Below are positions 16,858 to 25,260 of a stretch of DNA of 64,000 nucleotides, piece by piece (within the stretch, counting starts at the first letter, position 1; each line of letters starts with the position of its first letter). The notes under the pieces were generated by a model. It had not been told where the DNA came from and did no database searches. It saw only the letters and a program-made list of their open reading frames with translations. The position numbers and the translations under genes are program-made. This DNA is from Oceanobacillus iheyensis HTE831 (GTDB taxonomy: Bacteria; Bacillota; Bacilli; Bacillales; Amphibacillaceae): assembly GCF_000011245.1 (NCBI RefSeq), contig NC_004193.1, forward strand, positions 1,280,501 through 1,344,500. The letters are read 5' to 3'.

Positions 16858-17589
16858 ATGAAACAAAATAAATATGATAATCAGAATTTCTTTTCTAAGT
16901 ATGAACAAATGCCACGTTCTGTTAAAGGGCTGGGAGGAGCTGGAGAATGGCATATATTACGAGACCTATTGCCAGATTTCAAACATAAAAATGTGCTTGA
17001 TTTAGGTTGTGGTTTTGGTTGGCATTGTCGATATGCACGAGAGCAGCAAGCAAGTTCTGTCATAGGTGTAGATATATCCGAAAATATGATTCGAAAAGCC
17101 TGTGAAATAACAAGTGATCCCTTAATTTCATACGTCAAAGCACCAATCGAGGACTTTGCTTTTTCAGAATCCCAATTTGATGTAGTAATCAGTTCGCTTG
17201 CTTTTCACTACATAGAGTCGTTTAAATCAATTTGTGAAAAAATTTATAATTCTCTAAGGTTTGGGGGAAGCTTTGTTTTTTCTGTTGAGCATCCAATATT
17301 CACTGCACGAAGAGAACAAGATTGGTACTATGATGAACAAGGGAATCGCCTGCATTGGCCTGTTGATCATTATCAAAAAGAAGGAGTCCGTAAAGCATTA
17401 TTTCTAAATGAAAAAGTTATAAAATACCATCGTACAATTTCAACATATATGAATGACTTAATTGATGCAGGTTTTATTATAAAAACAGTTAAGGAATCGT
17501 TTCCTTCTGATGTAATGTTAAAGAATGATCCCAAAATGGAAGATGAAAATAGAAGACCGATGTTTTTAATGATCTCAGCAAGCAAATAA
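16858..17589 (+). CDS. Class I SAM-dependent methyltransferase
   Basis: 243 residues with motif I NVLDLGCGFGWHCRYAREQ, motif II VIGVDISENMIRKA, and FDVVISSLAFHYIESF, the layout of UbiE/BioC-type enzymes. The C-terminal part (SVEHPIFTARREQDWYYDEQGNRLHWPVDHY) matches a widespread group with unknown small-molecule substrate. Ribosome site GAGGAG. Intact, with a repeat copy immediately downstream. Confidence 0.85.
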   Translation: MKQNKYDNQNFFSKYEQMPRSVKGLGGAGEWHILRDLLPDFKHKNVLDLGCGFGWHCRYAREQQASSVIGVDISENMIRKACEITSDPLISYVKAPIEDFAFSESQFDVVISSLAFHYIESFKSICEKIYNSLRFGGSFVFSVEHPIFTARREQDWYYDEQGNRLHWPVDHYQKEGVRKALFLNEKVIKYHRTISTYMNDLIDAGFIIKTVKESFPSDVMLKNDPKMEDENRRPMFLMISASK

Positions 17590-17604
17590 TGAAAAATCAT
17601 TTTT

Positions 17605-17670
17605 TCGTTACAGAGCGCTTATCCTGAATAACGAACGGCGCACAATCTGAGGGGAGATGGGACAGATTGT
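17605..17670 (+). repeat. Cassette-zone repeat R11
   Basis: TTCGTTACAGAGCGCTTATC, CTGAATAACGAACGGCGCAC, AATCTGAGGGG. GAGCGC and GGCGC elements and TGAATAA match the family; about 15 bases after the methyltransferase stop. Confidence 0.5.
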
Positions 17671-17729
17671 ATAAGAATGTGACTTTAAGAAAACGAATAT
17701 AATTTAATTAATGGAAGGGTAGATGCTAG

Positions 17730-17906
17730 GTGAATAAATATCAAATACGTACTGTGTATATTTCAATTGTAGCTCTTGCTTTCTTCTTTTTATTATCTTT
17801 AATGACACACAAGTGGGGATTCTTCTTATGGAGTTTAATGCCTGTTTGTATAGGTTTGATGACTGCATTTACCACCAAGACTGACAAGAAAGGTAATAGA
17901 AATTGA
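17730..17906 (+). CDS. Small two-helix membrane protein
   Basis: 58 residues from GTG 17730 behind AAGGGT: MNKYQIRTVYISIVALAFF then SLMTHKWGFFLWSLMPVC and TTKTDKKGNRN. Two predicted membrane helices (about 8-26 and 31-48) and a charged tail. It lies between repeats R11 and R12 as a single-gene unit. Confidence 0.55.
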   Translation: MNKYQIRTVYISIVALAFFFLLSLMTHKWGFFLWSLMPVCIGLMTAFTTKTDKKGNRN

Positions 17907-17912
17907 ACAAGC

Positions 17913-17948
17913 TTATTCCATTATCGAGTGCTCGTGTTAAAAAAGTGT
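17913..17948 (+). repeat. Cassette-zone repeat R12 (partial)
   Basis: CTTATTCCATTATCGAGTGC then TCGTGTTAAAAAAGTG; left half of the family only, just after the 58-residue gene. Confidence 0.45.
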
Positions 17949-18078
17949 TGAAAGCTGTTTTCCAATCTTCAATATAGACATTATCTACAGCAGAGCCAAG
18001 TCTTCCGAAAACTTATTTATATTAATTTAAAAGGCAGCATTACATATCATATCAATAAAATTACAATTGGTTTTCCAC

Positions 18079-18555
18079 TTATACTGTTAAATCATTTTCA
18101 ATTTTTATATTTAATGCATTTATTAATAACTTCTGAAGAAGAGAAGTGAATACAGCGATAACTATAGAAGTAAAAATAATTATAGAACTGATTATTGCTA
18201 TACCTGGATGTAAAGCATCTTGTGACATTAGGAAGAAACTCCCGATTACATATAAAATACTAATTGTAACCGCACATTTTTTAATATTTTTTAAAGTCCC
18301 AACACACAAGACTGAGAATGCATTTCTATTATGAATGTATTTTAAAAGTTTCAAAATCTGATACAGAGCAACAAAAAATGGTATAGCTGTGACATATAAT
18401 CCGATTAAAACAGGGTATTGTAAATACGAGAATTCAGGATACATTTCTGTTGTAACATTTGCTAACCAAGGCAACCAAAACATACACAAGATTAGCACTG
18501 TAATTCCTAGAATAAAAACAGCTGACTTTAAAAAGGGTGTTGTTCTTCGTTCCAT
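18079..18555 (-). CDS. DUF2975-type membrane protein
   Basis: 158 residues with four predicted membrane helices, matching DUF2975 proteins such as Bacillus YoaS (PVLIGLYVTAIPFFVALYQILKLLKYI, and NRNAFSVLCVGTLKNIKKCA between helices 2 and 3). Start ATG 18555 is chosen because GAGGTG precedes it. These genes are normally followed by a small Cro-type HTH gene (YozG); none follows here, only about 170 bases of intergenic DNA, so the regulatory partner appears lost or distant. Confidence 0.78.
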   Translation of the reverse strand: MERRTTPFLKSAVFILGITVLILCMFWLPWLANVTTEMYPEFSYLQYPVLIGLYVTAIPFFVALYQILKLLKYIHNRNAFSVLCVGTLKNIKKCAVTISILYVIGSFFLMSQDALHPGIAIISSIIIFTSIVIAVFTSLLQKLLINALNIKIENDLTV

Positions 18556-18788
18556 AAGAAGCACCTCACTGATTCAGTTAGTTTATTCTAATGTAATACA
18601 ATATTTATCGATTTTCAATAAATATTTATCAATTAATAATAATTTTTGTTATTGTTGTGTTTATAATTTGAAATAATACTAATCTTCGTTTTTAATTCGA
18701 TGACTTAACCGTTGAACAAGGTGAAGGGTTGCACTCAAAATCAATTGGCTATTTTTAGAAGAAAATCATATAGAAGGAGCAGCAGATA

Positions 18789-19291
18789 ATGAATACAATA
18801 TTCAATATGGATTTAGATATAAATAGCCTGAAAGTAGGGATTATATGTCGCTAGATCAGATGTTAGTAAATTGGAATGTAAAAACAAATTTAATCAATGA
18901 ATCAGGGTTCGACGTATATTTTGAAGAAATTTCAAGGAAAAACAATTATCTCAAGATAATGTTAAGAGATTCACAAGGTAACTTCTTAGAAGTAATATAT
19001 GACGATCCAGATAATATAACACCGTTTGAATATGTTGTATGGTCGTTCAAGCACACTACCGAAATGGTCATGGTATTTGGACCGCATGACTTAATGAATA
19101 TTAAACGGAATATTGCTAATGAAAATTACAATTTTTTTAAAGTGGTTCATTCAGATTATATTGCTAAATTTGATAATAATCATTTAGGTAATAGAACATT
19201 ATATCCTAACGTGGAACACCATGTCTACATTACAGGTGATGAAGTTTTGGAAGTTATTTCAAATTATGAACCAAAGTTTATAGAAAAATGA
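18789..19291 (+). pseudogene. Unrecognised protein, probably frameshifted near its start
   Basis: A good ribosome site (GAAGGAG) precedes ATG 18789, which opens MNTIFNMDLDINSLKVG and hits a stop after 21 codons. From 18845 another frame gives 148 codons (MSLDQMLVNWNVKTNLINESGFDVYFEEIS..). One extra G at the GTAGGG run (about 18833) would fuse the two into a single 168-residue protein. If translation begins at ATG 18845 instead, the gene may still function; its own ribosome site is weak. Family unknown. Confidence 0.5.
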
Positions 19292-19317
19292 GCCGTCACT
19301 TTAGAAAGTAACGGGTT

Positions 19318-19674
19318 TTAAGAAGTTAATTCATAGCTTTCTTCAATTAGACTTTTAATATCATCTAAGGTTTCCGTGTAATCTAGAACAATACTTACCC
19401 AATTATTTTTATCCATGTGATATGCAGGATACACATTTTCTAATTCTCTTAATGATCCTATCATTTCTTTTCTTACTTTCACATTTAATACATTAATCTT
19501 TTTGTTGGAATTAATCCCTAATTTATCTCCAGTGATATCCATAATTAGACCAAACCATTTTCCGCTATCCTTATGTCTTAAAGCGGCAAAATTTGCATAT
19601 TTTTCCCAAGGATAATCCGGTTCAACCTTATACTTATTTTGTATATATTTGAAAATATCATCTCTGCTAATCAT
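19318..19674 (-). CDS. MmcQ/YjbR family protein
   Basis: 118 residues with the CyaY-like MmcQ/YjbR pattern: IFKYIQNKYKVEPDYPWEKYANFAALRHKDSGKWFGLIMDI, then INVLNVKVRKE, YPAYHMDKNNWVSI and a C-terminal DDIKSLIEESYEL. The family is thought to bind DNA through a double-wing fold but function is unclear. Ribosome site TGGAGGA. Intact. Confidence 0.88.
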   Translation of the reverse strand: MISRDDIFKYIQNKYKVEPDYPWEKYANFAALRHKDSGKWFGLIMDITGDKLGINSNKKINVLNVKVRKEMIGSLRELENVYPAYHMDKNNWVSIVLDYTETLDDIKSLIEESYELTS

Positions 19675-19734
19675 TTAAAATTCCTCCATTAAAATTATTC
19701 CTATTATCATTACTTTCTAAACTTGTAGGGGTAT

Positions 19735-19952
19735 GTAGCTATGGCCATATCAATAAATTTTTTATTCCAATAAAATTAGATGTAGAAGCTGAACTCAAAT
19801 ATGCTGAAATACATAATCCTGGATTAGGAATAATGAAGTTAAATAATAATAAATGTATGTATAATCTTTTGCATTGAGGAATGAATTTAATATTGAAAAG
19901 AGAAAAAGTAATAGGTACAATGGATCTATTAGTTAGAAAATTTAAAAAATAA
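19735..19952 (+). pseudogene. Possible remnant of a coding sequence
   Basis: One frame reads YGHINKFFIPIKLDVEAEL then KYAEIHNPGLGIMKLNNN and CMYNLLH, a stop, then GMNLILKREKVIGTMDLLVRKFKK. Composition looks coding but there is no start or complete domain. I cannot name the family; it may be chance. Confidence 0.3.
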
Positions 19953-20017
19953 TGTAAAATTATTAAAAGCACTTCAGATTTTTGCCCAAATTAATGCATG
20001 GAAGGGGGGAGACGCTT

Positions 20018-20368
20018 TTGAACAAAAAAACAATTCATATCGTTAACATCACTTTAGGAATTATTATTTTTGGAGGAATAGGTTTATTTCTAGCATGGTT
20101 ATATTTCACCTTTGAAACCATAGAAGTTGTCCCTATTAATCTCACAGTTATAATTATTCTCTTTATCTTATGGTTTGCTTTTTATAAACTTCAGCTTAGA
20201 AATCCTAGAATAAAGCCATTTCTTATTTTCTTCATCATAGAAATTTTACTACTTTTATTTATATTCAATTATCAGTTCAAGTTAGTTTTGAATTTTTGGG
20301 ATAAACTTAACGAAACGAATGAGAGGCACATAATGAATTCTAACAAGTGTGCTACCGTATATGGCTAA
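20018..20368 (+). CDS. Three-helix membrane protein
   Basis: 116 residues from TTG 20018 behind GGGGGGAG. Three predicted membrane helices in the first 95 residues. Its last 87 bases overlap the convergent peptidoglycan-binding gene. Family not recognised. Confidence 0.55.
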   Translation: MNKKTIHIVNITLGIIIFGGIGLFLAWLYFTFETIEVVPINLTVIIILFILWFAFYKLQLRNPRIKPFLIFFIIEILLLLFIFNYQFKLVLNFWDKLNETNERHIMNSNKCATVYG

Positions 20369-21019
20369 TACATTTAAAAAGCAGAGAACATCCATGGACA
20401 TTCTCTGCTGCAATTTATTCATTGGTTCCGACAAGATAACTTCTCCATCACTGTATACATTATAGAAGCCCACAGTTCCCGTTCCTCCATCTTCAATCAT
20501 GGATTTACTAGATGCTTTTAGGTTGTAAAAAGTTCTTCCATCATTATCTACATAGAGTTCACCATTACTGCTGAAAATCAAGTCGTCATTATTTAGTTCT
20601 TCTTCAGCTAGAGAGATCGCGTAATCAACAGTAAACATGTCTTGGCGCTCTTCAGCTAATAAGGCTATCCAAGTCTCTTCACCAACAATTCCATCAATTA
20701 TTAAGTCATGTTTCTTTTGAAAATTCATCACTTGTTTTTCTGTCTTGCTACCAAATATTCCATCGACATCTGTCTCAAATCCGAAATGATTTAACTTAAC
20801 TTGTACTAATTCTACCTCTAATCCTACACTATCTTCTTTGAGTGTAGGTTGATGCTCTGGTGCAATGTCTAAGATAGGTTCAAGCCTTTGGGGTACATCA
20901 GAATTAGATTGCTCCATTTGCGAATCTGGATGGGCACTAGAGGCCTCTACTTCCTGAAAGTAAAGAGGTGTTATGGCCAAAGCCACAGCTGGCACAATCG
21001 TTAACCATTTCTTTTTCAT
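20282..21019 (-). CDS. Secreted peptidoglycan-binding (PGRP/PG_binding_1) protein
   Basis: 245 residues. Signal peptide MKKKWLTIVPAVALAITPL with a likely cut near VEASSA. Residues about 60-120 form a peptidoglycan-binding module (SVGLEVELVQVKLNHFGFETDVDGIFGSKTEKQVMNFQKK..IDGIVGEETWIAL). A PepSY-like segment follows (YAISLAEEELNND..NGELYVDNDGRTFYNLKA..YNVYSDGEVILSE). The last 40 or so residues run through the terminator hairpin at 20381-20408 and into the opposite gene, so the original stop was probably lost by a small frameshift near NKLQQ. Start at ATG 21019 is set by GGAGG upstream. Confidence 0.75.
   Translation of the reverse strand: MKKKWLTIVPAVALAITPLYFQEVEASSAHPDSQMEQSNSDVPQRLEPILDIAPEHQPTLKEDSVGLEVELVQVKLNHFGFETDVDGIFGSKTEKQVMNFQKKHDLIIDGIVGEETWIALLAEERQDMFTVDYAISLAEEELNNDDLIFSSNGELYVDNDGRTFYNLKASSKSMIEDGGTGTVGFYNVYSDGEVILSEPMNKLQQRMSMDVLCFLNVLAIYGSTLVRIHYVPLIRFVKFIPKIQN
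20381..20408 (-). terminator. Terminator of the peptidoglycan-binding gene
   Basis: GCAGAGAA..TTCTCTGC dyad followed on the minus strand by TTTTTAAATG. The reading frame at 20282-21019 passes through it. Confidence 0.65.
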
Positions 21020-21190
21020 TGTGATAGATCCTCCTTTAATTATTTGGTACAGTATTCCAATTCCACCTTTAACTAGATTTAAACATGTTGTACCTTTCAA
21101 TAACTCTAAATTTTATAGAAATGGACTTAATTGTTTGAAATTAAGATAATTAGGGTAGGTATAACTGACTAGATGAAGAGGAGCAATTTT

Positions 21191-22099
21191 ATGACATTAA
21201 TGGAAAATAAAGATAAAATGGATAACTTGGTTGTACAAGCATTAGAAAGTAATCTTGCAATTATTCGATTTGACTTAACTAAGAGAGTAGCTTTTGTAAA
21301 TGATAATTTTGCAGAAGCATTGGGATATAAAAGAGAAGAGTTACTGGGAATGCATCATCATATGTTCTGTTTTGATACGTTCGTACAAAGTGAAGATTAC
21401 GAATTATTTTGGAATCGTTTATTTTCTGGAAAATCTTATCAAAATAAGATAAAGAGAAAAGATGCAAATGGAAAGCCAATTTGGCTTGAAGTTACATATA
21501 TGCCGGTATTTGATGAAGATAATAAAGTGGTAGCTATTTCAAAGATAGCTACCAATGTGACGGAGCGTGAAGAAAAAGTTCAATCATTAGCATATGAGTT
21601 TAAAGAAGTTGCTCAAGGTATCAATGAAAAAAGTACTTCGGGAACAAAGAATATACATTTATTAACCGAAAGTTTTCAATCTGTATCAGAAATTATGGAT
21701 AAAAATGGAGAAATGATAACAACATTTTTGGCGCAAACGGATGAGATTAACAGTATTGTCACTACGGTGAAGCGGATTGCGAGACAAACAAAATTATTAG
21801 CTCTAAATGCTGCTATAGAAGCGGCACATGCCGGAGAATTTGGGAAGGGATTTAATGTAGTAGCAAACGAAGTCAAAAAATTAGCGGGCGATGTAGAAGA
21901 TTCCGTGGTTGATATTAGCAATATAGTAGATGCCATAACGAATGGATCTCATCAGATAAAAGATGGAGCTTTACAGATAGAAGTAAATATTGAGAATAGT
22001 CAAGACCATTTGAATCGAACAATAGAAGACTTTGAAGAAATTTCATCAACTTCTCAAATATTAAATGAGAGATCGAATTCATTTAATAATCTTTTTTAA
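21191..22099 (+). CDS. Soluble PAS-domain methyl-accepting chemotaxis-type protein
   Basis: 302 residues without membrane helices. An N-terminal PAS domain ([67 protein letters not shown]) is joined to an MCP signalling hairpin with the conserved tip [35 protein letters not shown]. It would contact CheA/CheW and sense redox or a ligand in the cytoplasm. ATG 21191 is chosen because AGAGGAG lies eight bases upstream. It is monocistronic, with a terminator downstream. Confidence 0.9.
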   Translation: MTLMENKDKMDNLVVQALESNLAIIRFDLTKRVAFVNDNFAEALGYKREELLGMHHHMFCFDTFVQSEDYELFWNRLFSGKSYQNKIKRKDANGKPIWLEVTYMPVFDEDNKVVAISKIATNVTEREEKVQSLAYEFKEVAQGINEKSTSGTKNIHLLTESFQSVSEIMDKNGEMITTFLAQTDEINSIVTTVKRIARQTKLLALNAAIEAAHAGEFGKGFNVVANEVKKLAGDVEDSVVDISNIVDAITNGSHQIKDGALQIEVNIENSQDHLNRTIEDFEEISSTSQILNERSNSFNNLF

Positions 22100-22109
22100 C
22101 GATATAACC

Positions 22110-22145
22110 CAACCGCTAATATACGATGTATAGAAGCGGTTATTT
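22110..22145 (+). terminator. Terminator after the PAS-MCP gene
   Basis: AACCGCT / AGCGGTT hairpin with a 17-18 base loop followed by ATTT. Confidence 0.5.
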
Positions 22146-22290
22146 AATACCTAACTTTACATATAGACGATGAATTTTACTTAAGGGATTTTGGAACATT
22201 TTAACAAATTTTGGTTTGATCGTATAACGGGTCGGGTATTAATTAAGATGCTTATACATAAAAGAAAAGCAATAAAGAAGAGGTGTATGG

Positions 22291-23781
22291 ATGAAAAGTG
22301 TTACGAGTGTTTTTTGGTATTCATTAGCATTATGTATTATCGTGGTCCTGTGGGGGTCCTTTGCCCCAAGTAATTTAGAAGGATTTACGTCAAATGTCAC
22401 AACATTTATATCGGATACCTTTGGTTGGTATTATTTAATCATAGTTATGTTAATGTTGATTTTTTGTGTTTATCTTATTTTTTCTAAATATGGAAAAATT
22501 AAATTAGGTAAAGAGAATGATAAACCCGAATTTAGTTTATTGTCTTGGTTTGCTATGTTATTTAGTGCTGGAATGGGGATGGGTCTAGTATTTTGGACTA
22601 CTGCAGAACCTATTTCACATGCATTTACTAGTTCTCCTGGTGCAGAACTAGGATCAGAACAAGCAATTAACGATGGATTAAAGTATTCTTTTTTTCATTG
22701 GGGAGTACATGCGTGGGCAGTTTATGGAATTGTAGCATTAGTTTTAGCGTATTTTAAGTTTTATAAAGACACACCGGGGTTAATTAGTGCGACTTTGGTT
22801 CCGTTATTTGGAAGAAATAGTATGCAAGGTCCAGCTGGGAAAATTATTGATACGCTAGCAGTCTTTGCTACAGTTGTCGGTGTTGCAGCAACTCTTGGGT
22901 TTGGATCTGCACAGATTAGTGGGGGACTTTCTTATTTATTTGGTACTCCAGGGACCTTTTGGATGCAATTACTGATACTCGTGATTGCTACCATTCTATT
23001 TATTTGTTCTGCCTGGTCAGGAATCGGTCGGGGGATTAAGTATTTAAGTAATATTAATATGGGATTAGCGTTTATACTGTTGCTTATGTTATTTCTAGTT
23101 GGTCCTACGCTATATATTCTTAATATGTTTACACATACATTGGGAAGTTATGTATCTGATTTCTTTGATATGAGCTTAAGATTGGCACCTCAAGATGGTG
23201 AACAAAGAACATGGATTAATAATTGGACAGTATTTTATTGGGCATGGTGGATATCTTGGTCACCGTTTGTCGGAATTTTTATTGCACGTATTTCCAAAGG
23301 AAGAACAATTAAAGAATTTATGCTTGGGGTGTTATTAGTACCGGCGATTGTATGTTTTATTTTCTTTGCGGTATTCGGAGTCTCTGCACTAAACTTAGAA
23401 CAGAATGGCATTGCTACAATATCAGAATTTGCATTAGAAACATCAACGTTTGGTGTGTTAAATGAATATCCACTAGGTATGATAATGTCTATCATCACTT
23501 TATTTGTTGTAGCGATATTCTTTATTACATCTGCAGATTCAGCGACATTCGTTCTTGGTATGTTAAGTACTGGAGGAACAATTAATCCGAAAAACGCTGT
23601 TAAAATTATGTGGGGACTTATGCAATCTGCAGTGGCTGCCATCATTGTATATTTCGGGGGGACGCAAGGTTTGCAGAATATGTTAATTATCGCTGCTCTC
23701 CCGTTCTCTATAGTAATTATTCTTATGGGTGTTTCGTTCTTTAAATCTGCCCGTAAGGACCAACGGCATTGGAGAAAGTAA
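22291..23781 (+). CDS. BCCT-family betaine/choline/carnitine transporter
   Basis: 496 residues, twelve predicted helices. Family marks: SWFAMLFSAGMGMGLVFWTTAEPISHA, FFHWGVHAWAVYGIVALVLAYFKF, and the signature FYWAWWISWSPFVGIFIARISKGRTIKEF. Closest in feel to OpuD-type glycine betaine carriers, sodium-driven, used for osmoprotection; substrate choice cannot be fixed from sequence alone. Ribosome site AGAGGTG. It ends in a strong two-way terminator shared with the next, convergent operon. Confidence 0.92.
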   Translation: MKSVTSVFWYSLALCIIVVLWGSFAPSNLEGFTSNVTTFISDTFGWYYLIIVMLMLIFCVYLIFSKYGKIKLGKENDKPEFSLLSWFAMLFSAGMGMGLVFWTTAEPISHAFTSSPGAELGSEQAINDGLKYSFFHWGVHAWAVYGIVALVLAYFKFYKDTPGLISATLVPLFGRNSMQGPAGKIIDTLAVFATVVGVAATLGFGSAQISGGLSYLFGTPGTFWMQLLILVIATILFICSAWSGIGRGIKYLSNINMGLAFILLLMLFLVGPTLYILNMFTHTLGSYVSDFFDMSLRLAPQDGEQRTWINNWTVFYWAWWISWSPFVGIFIARISKGRTIKEFMLGVLLVPAIVCFIFFAVFGVSALNLEQNGIATISEFALETSTFGVLNEYPLGMIMSIITLFVVAIFFITSADSATFVLGMLSTGGTINPKNAVKIMWGLMQSAVAAIIVYFGGTQGLQNMLIIAALPFSIVIILMGVSFFKSARKDQRHWRK

Positions 23782-23784
23782 AAA

Positions 23785-23828
23785 AATAAGTATAGTGATC
23801 ATCTTTAATGAAGATCACTATACTTATT
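23785..23828. terminator. Two-way terminator
   Basis: Perfect 16-bp stem AATAAGTATAGTGATC / GATCACTATACTTATT with 12-base loop, A and T runs on both sides, between convergent genes. Confidence 0.92.
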
Positions 23829-23843
23829 TTATTTGTCTATTAT

Positions 23844-25202
23844 TTAATTCATAAAAATCTTCCCTGGATTAAGAATACCAGTTGGGTCGAATAATTGTTT
23901 TATATTTTGCATAATAGGTAGGGAATTGCCATGTTCTAGTTCTTGATACTTTTGCTTGCCAATTCCAACACCATGTTCGCCTGTACAGCTTCCGCCAACC
24001 TCTATCGCCCGGATGGCTAGTGCCTCGTTGACAGATTCAGCTAATTGTCTCTCACCATTAACTAAAGGGTCAAATAATATTAGAGTATGGAAGTTTCCGT
24101 CACCGACATGGCCCCATACGCCACCTTTTAACCCAGTTTCATCAATTAACTCTCTCGCATAGGTTATTAATTCAGGTAATTCTTTAATAGGAACACATAC
24201 ATCTGCTCCTACTTCATCCATTCCCTTTACAGATTGGAAAGAATAGGACAGATCATAACGTGCTTTCCAAAGTTCTTGTTGTTCATCAGGATCTAATGCT
24301 ACAGACCAATGTTCACAACTTAAATTATCTAGAATAGTTTGAGCAAGCTCTACTTCAGCTTCCACTGCTTGTTTTGCGCCAGCAAATTCAAAGAAAAGAG
24401 AGGGGCGCACCGAGAATTTGTATCCGTTTTGGCGATTTACCTCTGCAACACTAGCTGCATCCATTAATTCTATCCTCTTTAACGGGATACCACTTAATAA
24501 TAATTGCTGACTGGCTGTAGCACATTCATTAATGGTTTCAAATGTACATCTAGCCATAATTGTATATTCGGGAATAGGGTGAAGTTTCAATGTTACCTCT
24601 GTAATTATCCCTAAAGTACCTTCTGATCCTGCAAAGAGGTTGGTAATTAAATATCCAGAAGAAGATTTCTTAGCTTTGGAAGCTGTATGAATAATCGTTC
24701 CATCAGCCATCACTACTTCTAAATCTATCAATTGATCTTTCATTGCTCCATAACGAACTGCTGTTGTTCCACTTGCATTCGTTGCGACCATTCCACCGAT
24801 AGTAGCATCTACTCCTGGGTCTACCGGGAAATAAAGACCAGCTGAGTTTATATAATCATTCAGTCGAAAACGTGTAATACCTGGCTGGACAGTAACTGTC
24901 ATATTCTCAGGTGAGAATTCAAGAACGGTATCCATTTGTTCAAAATTAATGGAGATCCCTTTTTTAACCGGAATGGATGAGCCTTCAAGTCCCGATCCTG
25001 TTCCAAATGGTGTCACGGGAATTTGATTATTTCGTGCGATTTCAAGAATTGCTTGTACGTCTTCTTTGGATGTTGGAAAACAAACAACATCTGGTTCTAC
25101 CGCTTTATGTGGGGATTCATCATATCCATGGCGAATTAGGATGCTTTCCTTTTGTGAGACATTATCCATTCCTAATTTTTCTATAAGTTGTTCTACATAC
25201 AC
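23844..25202 (-). CDS. FAD-linked 2-hydroxyacid dehydrogenase (GlcD / D-lactate dehydrogenase type)
   Basis: 452 residues. The PCMH-type FAD domain (EPDVVCFPTSKEDVQAILEIARNNQIPVTPFGTGSGLEGSSIP; later DATIGGMVATNASGTTAVRYG) and C-terminal oxidase cap (GGVWGHVGDGNFHTLILFDP, GGSCTGEHGVGIGK, FDPTGILNPGKIF) are complete. It would oxidise glycolate or D-lactate and pass electrons to the membrane or an electron-transfer protein; no GlcE/GlcF partners are present, favouring a single-subunit D-lactate-type enzyme. GTG start behind GAGGTG. Last gene of a three-gene operon. Confidence 0.9.
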   Translation of the reverse strand: MYVEQLIEKLGMDNVSQKESILIRHGYDESPHKAVEPDVVCFPTSKEDVQAILEIARNNQIPVTPFGTGSGLEGSSIPVKKGISINFEQMDTVLEFSPENMTVTVQPGITRFRLNDYINSAGLYFPVDPGVDATIGGMVATNASGTTAVRYGAMKDQLIDLEVVMADGTIIHTASKAKKSSSGYLITNLFAGSEGTLGIITEVTLKLHPIPEYTIMARCTFETINECATASQQLLLSGIPLKRIELMDAASVAEVNRQNGYKFSVRPSLFFEFAGAKQAVEAEVELAQTILDNLSCEHWSVALDPDEQQELWKARYDLSYSFQSVKGMDEVGADVCVPIKELPELITYARELIDETGLKGGVWGHVGDGNFHTLILFDPLVNGERQLAESVNEALAIRAIEVGGSCTGEHGVGIGKQKYQELEHGNSLPIMQNIKQLFDPTGILNPGKIFMN

Positions 25203-25260
25203 TGCTGTTCACCTCGTGAAAATGATATATCAAAATTTTTGGTTGAAACAAAAATAAGCG

